A stretch of DNA of 64,000 bases from positions 20,070,446-20,134,445 of the forward strand of contig NC_080051.1 of assembly GCF_026212465.1 (NCBI RefSeq), in the 5' to 3' direction. Positions within the stretch are counted from its first letter, which is position 1. Each line of letters starts with the position of its first letter. The notes beneath the pieces are model-generated. The model saw only the letters and a list, made by a program, of their open reading frames with translations, did not search any database and was not told the DNA's origin. Origin of the DNA: Amaranthus tricolor. Its lineage: Eukaryota > Streptophyta > Magnoliopsida > Caryophyllales > Amaranthaceae. Made by a program: the position numbers and the translations under genes. Positions 57,292 through 64,000 of this stretch are shown one piece after another.

Positions 57292-58370
57292 TAGGGTTGA
57301 CAATATCTGTTGATCCCGATTTGTTTCTAGAAAAGATAGATTTAGGTTGTGTCTTCGTTTTTTATATAAATTTGAAACCTAGTAGAGTCTCTTTTCTCCA
57401 CACTGTATTCTACTCTAAAAAAAGATATGAAGCCCTATTCTTGCGAGCTGTTATGCCTCTTCTGTCTCCTCTCAAGTTTTCTACCGCGAAGCCACTTATG
57501 ATCCGGTCTTTGCTCATCACAAATCATCCGCGCGCCTCGACTTCGCTCTCTTTTTCGTTCCATCCTCGGCTTTTTAGAAGAGGTACATTACCTTCATTCT
57601 CTCTTATTTTCTTTTTCCGTACTTAATTTTGTTTGATATGGTTGTTTGAATTGTTTTGTTATTCGGTTTGGTCTCAGGATTTTGTTGTTTTCGCAACCAT
57701 TTCTCTGTTGGCTTTTATTAGATGAGTATCATTGTATCATATTTTCTTATGACTTCGTTTGAGTGGATAGATTTTAATCTATTCATTTAAGGTTTGATTA
57801 TTTATTTATTTATTTGTTTTTTTTTGTTGTTGTTTGTAAGTGAGAAAATCGGGACATATGGAACCATAATTGATTAGTTGAAAAGGATGTGTTTGGAATC
57901 ATGGATTATTATAGTGAACTTGTGATGGTTTGTCTTGGTTTAACACTCTTGGTAGTGGTTGCAAGGGTGAAAGTAAATAAGATGAGGGAGTTTAAACTTG
58001 TGTTTTAGGCTGTTAAATGAAAGTTGACTTAACGTTGAATAGCTGTGAAATGTGACTTAACGTTGACTGAACTTTTTGATTAATGCACTTTAAATTTGTA
58101 ATTAGACGATGACTATGTATTTGGATTCATTGATTTTTAGATTATTGATGAACAAACAAATATTAATTCTGATGGTGATCCTAGTCGCCCTCTTGGAGAA
58201 CCATTTGAGCAACATGAATCATATGGAGACTTTGAAGGCGTTGAAGTGAATCGGATAATAGCAAGTACAAATTACCAAACAAAGCCAATTCGTGTTAAAA
58301 GCAAGAAACTAACTTCATAAGCATAGTTGTATTTTGACATTGTTAAGTGATTGTATGCAAATGGTGAAAC
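57292..58370 (+). mobile_element. hAT-2 copy in S25 locus 2, truncated
   Basis: Starts TAGGGTTGACAAT at 57292, matching the hAT-2 left end. The leader region and first coding exon (from 58145) follow, with the first ATG changed to AAT, a frameshift near 58250 and a TAA near 58318. Similarity stops near 58370; the rest of the transposase is absent. Confidence 0.75.
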
Positions 58371-59698
58371 TTTCTTATTGTCCTCCTGTCCTCATGATTC
58401 CCACTTGTTCATTTGCGGTGTTGCTCAATGTTCCACCGTCGTTCATAACAAAACCTTAATGTCTATATCATAAAAACCTAACCTAATCCGGTTAAATTTG
58501 ATGTGTTATTGTTATAAGTTACCATCTTTCTTTCCTTTTTAGACTCTGATCATAGTTTTTTTATGAACAAGGTATGATGATGATGCTGATGAAGTAGATT
58601 AGCATCTCTTGAGGCCAACATCTTGACTACAAAGAGAGCACTCTTGGAACTTTTATTGAAGGATAATGACATGCTAAATTGCATTCTCTCAATTGCAGCA
58701 AGATGCTTAGCAGCAATCAGAAGTAAAGCTCCATCAAAATTGCTGCTCCATTAAGCATTTGAGACATCAAGCATTATACTTAACAAGACAAACATGATGT
58801 TCAATTTTCAATCAATATAAATGCAAAACATATATCAAGTATCCAACATTGGTAGGATATGAAAGTGTAAATTTATTTTAATATAAAATTTTCGATATAT
58901 TAGGTGTAACTCAAAGAGTAATTTAATTTTGTAGAAGATGGAAGATGCTAATTTATTCATCTATTCAAAAATACACACCGAGTTTACCCCTTCTTGGGAT
59001 GGGTCTTTATGTTATGAACTTTAAACTTTTTAAAACTAATTTATCATACAAACCTAAAGGTTTTGTTGATTATAACCCAATTAATAACTTAATTAAACCG
59101 CTAATTCAATCTATAAAGTGTGAAATAATTTTCCATTTAGCAATATTGTATAAAAGATTGACACATAACTATCAAGTATTTAATCTTCTAACTAGGGATA
59201 AGTATGAGTTTAAGATTTTATTAGATTCGATTAATTGTTAGGGCTTGGGTCTTGTTTTTCAGATCTTGTGGATTTAGATTCGAAAAAAAGAGTTTGGGTA
59301 TGGGTCTAAGGTCTTTAATCTTCAGACCTAGACTGATTTAAATTCTGTCTTTGGACCCATTAAAGATTTAGGCTTGCTAGAGCCCTCTCAAATTCGCTTT
59401 AAATATGACTTATTACACAAAAGTTTAAATTTGTTATAAATTAAATTCTATATTTTTTTTGGTCTTATTGAGTAAGTTTAAGTTTGAGTAATCAGCCCAA
59501 TACCAATTTAAGACTTGTATAAGACACTACATCCATCAAACTCAACAAATTTGAATTCAGGTTTAAAATTTTCGGATCATAAGGGTTCGGGTCCAACACA
59601 AAAAAAAATAATGCATTTGGAGTCTGAATTTAAATCTAATTGAATCCGATCCAGACGCAACCAATGACCATCCATATCTTCAATTGTATGAAATCCTC
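58371..59698. other. AT-rich spacer
   Basis: No gene recognised. The frame 58945-59241 (98 codons) has no known motif. 59230-59600 has GGGTCTAAG/GGGTTCGGGT-like words similar in style to the repeat in ROPGAP intron 4. Confidence 0.45.
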
Positions 59699-62052
<2,354 letters not shown>

Positions 62053-62181
62053 TGTAACACCCCAAGATTTTAAATGACGTAATTATTTAATATTTAATAG
62101 TTGTTAAAGATTTTACAATTATATTTAATTATTTTTTAATTAGTTTAATAAATTTCTTTCACATACAAATTTAAATGTTAA

Positions 62182-62361
<180 letters not shown>

Positions 62362-62483
62362 TGATTCTAAAATAAAGAGGTTCGAATCAAAATGATTATT
62401 TTATTAAAATATGTGAGCCCACGAAGGTGAGTCTCTTGGTTGGGTCTCGCAAGAAAACGAATCGAGATAAAAATAAATAAATA

Positions 62484-62557
<74 letters not shown>
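62484..62557. repeat. (AAT)n microsatellite inside the LTR
   Basis: About 24 AAT units; the poly-Leu frame on the minus strand is an artefact of it. The solo LTR has TTATTTATTTATTT-like sequence at the corresponding position (4230-4270). Confidence 0.9.
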
Positions 62558-64000
62558 GGATAAAAAGCCATGAAACCCTAAATGTCCAAGCATAGCCGTC
62601 ACTCCCAATCTATTCTCTTCTTCTCCCTTTCTTCCTCACTCCCCGCGTCCCATTCCTTTCCGACACCACAGCAGCTGTCGGTACCTTCACCACCACCAGC
62701 CACCCTTTTTCTCTTCCTCCACCACGTGCACAGCAGCAGCCGCCTGCTACCCACCAACAGCGACCAGAGCCGCGCGTTAGGGATTAACCGTGTGCGCACC
62801 GCCAGCAAGCAGTTGATCTGGGCCTATTTCCAGCCGGTTCTGGGCTTTTCCACCACCTCCACAATCTTCATTCTCCTCTTCATTTTCCTTACTAGTCTTA
62901 GCTTGGTGAGCCATCTCCTCTTCCCCTATTTGATTCCTCCTTGTTCCAATTGAAATTTATAAAGTTTGTGAGGAAAGTGTTGAACTTTGTATGATTGTTA
63001 TTGAATCTTGTTATGAGTGAGAATTGGATTGATGATTTGAATGTACTTATGAATTAGGTTTTAGAAATATGAATGAAAAGTGTTGAGCTTTGTATTATTT
63101 TCATTGAATCTTTTTGTAGGTAAGAGTGTGTTTGATGAAGTGAAAAAATTTATGGCTTAGAGTTTGAAGTATGAATGAAAATAATGGTTGTGTGCTATTT
63201 TGATGGTATCTTAGTACATGAGTAACTTTATTTGTGTTGAATGTGGGAATTTTGTTAGGCATGATAGTCTTAATTGGCCTTGTTGAAGTAAAAGAAATTA
63301 TTAATGTGGATTACAAAGTACTCTCTTTAGGTTATTGAAGTTATAATTAAATGATATTAGTAAGGCTATGAACATAGTGTCAACTTGTTGAGAATTATTA
63401 AAGTTACTTGTTATGATGACTTGATTTTAGTTCTTTTTAACCTTGGAGAATATAATAAATGATATTGCGATGTGATAACCTTAAGATTCGTCTTTATCGT
63501 CATATTAGCACTACATTAACAATGTGAGACTTAAGTGTGAATCGTCGTTTTATTTTAAGATAGTGTGAATCATTATAATTCAAAGTTAGTTGGTGTGATG
63601 AAACAGTTGGCATAATCCTTTTATTCTTTGTCGATGGAAAAACTTGTGTTACTGTTGAATTGACGATTATGCTTGGTGTTGAATGAGATGTGTACGTGCT
63701 AGAAGTAATTGAAAACTTGTCGTGAACAGATGATAGTGGTTACTTTGGATTTTAGTTGGTATGACAAAGTAGTTAAGGGAACTTATTAGTTCTATTCATA
63801 ACTTATATAGGTGCCCACTTCATAAGAGGAAAGTAGAACCTTAGTTGGGTGATTTTTGTAATGTTTGGTCGTGCAGTGACGCTTACAGGTACGTACACGC
63901 AGTTTTTAATTATCATATTCATTGTTTCAAAGTATTATCAATATTTTCATGATTATATGCATCGTATTAGAATTATATTGCGCCAGAAAGTAAACTATGC

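Larger units (their letters stand above)
53010..58370 (+). pseudogene. RPS25: Ribosomal protein S25 locus 2: duplicated, coding lost
   Basis: The promoter-proximal segment (TGCATTGGATCTAGTATTAG near 53030) and exons match locus 1: ATG at 53214, exon 2 at 53302-53386, exon 3 from 53499. Exon 2 reads ASKKNKDP then stop, and exon 3 has stop codons, so no S25 can be made. A telobox-like AAACCCTAAA lies near 53087, as in many ribosomal-protein promoters. Exon 3 fragments recur at 54521-54620, 55896-56015 and 56365-56435, each followed by snoRNA units. The hAT-2 left end (57292) and first coding exon (58145-58370, with frameshift and stop) are also included, after which similarity to locus 1 ends. 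The last S25 exon was not found here. Confidence 0.8.

Noticed and set aside
62396..62608. Poly-leucine reading frame, minus strand
   Set aside because: Produced by the (AAT)n microsatellite.
62582..62953. 123-codon Ser/Pro-rich frame
   Set aside because: Lies in the same LTR region as above; no domain, no conserved frame between copies.

Overview
This is a window of nuclear DNA from a flowering plant. Genes have GT-AG introns, are far apart, and are separated by AT-rich sequence packed with hAT, MULE, RTE-LINE, LTR and MITE insertions. Proteins are of dicot type. The species cannot be fixed from sequence alone; a Caryophyllales-like eudicot is only a guess.

Layout. 1-497: C-terminal end of a MULE transposase (minus). 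1115-4541: 3.4 kb solo LTR with 5-bp target duplications. 4815-6290: 5'-truncated RTE LINE (minus). 7569-16862: five-exon ROP GTPase-activating protein gene (CRIB plus RhoGAP); its third intron holds a complete-looking 3,755-bp hAT element with an open three-exon transposase. 21206-22054: single-exon FAF-like gene. 26192-32023 (minus): nine-exon N-carbamoylputrescine amidase of polyamine synthesis, with an 864-bp solo LTR in intron 1. 33348-37155 (minus): small mitochondrial IF1-like protein. 37321-39300: decayed plant-mobile-domain gene, GRF zinc-finger gene and a 57-bp palindrome array. 39300-43000: gene-free, with retroelement-like stretches and a MITE. 43000-58370: two related copies of a ribosomal protein S25 (eS25) locus. 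58371-64000: AT-rich spacer, a 752-bp TA tract, a second RTE LINE, and a long LTR inserted into that LINE.

The most interesting part is the S25 pair. Locus 1 (43224-49716) has readable exons 1-3, a decayed last exon, and a 4.2-kb hAT element in the last intron. Between exon 3 and the hAT lie four box C/D snoRNA-like units (closing stem GCCTCT/AGAGGC, C box ATGATGA-like, D box CTGA). Their guide segments match conserved 18S and 25S rRNA stretches that I know from memory. In locus 2 (53010-58370) the S25 coding frame is destroyed, but the block 'exon 3 plus snoRNA set' has been repeated about four times, giving at least nine more recognisable snoRNA units. This looks like a ribosomal-protein gene that lost its coding role while its intronic snoRNA cluster multiplied.

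Other points: two unrelated transposons (hAT-1 and the GRF element) share one promoter layout with a Myb/MSA-like AACGGCTA site at the same distance from the TATA box; the hAT-2 protein frame is open although two of three catalytic acidic positions are changed; LTR insertions are clearly ordered in time by nesting.
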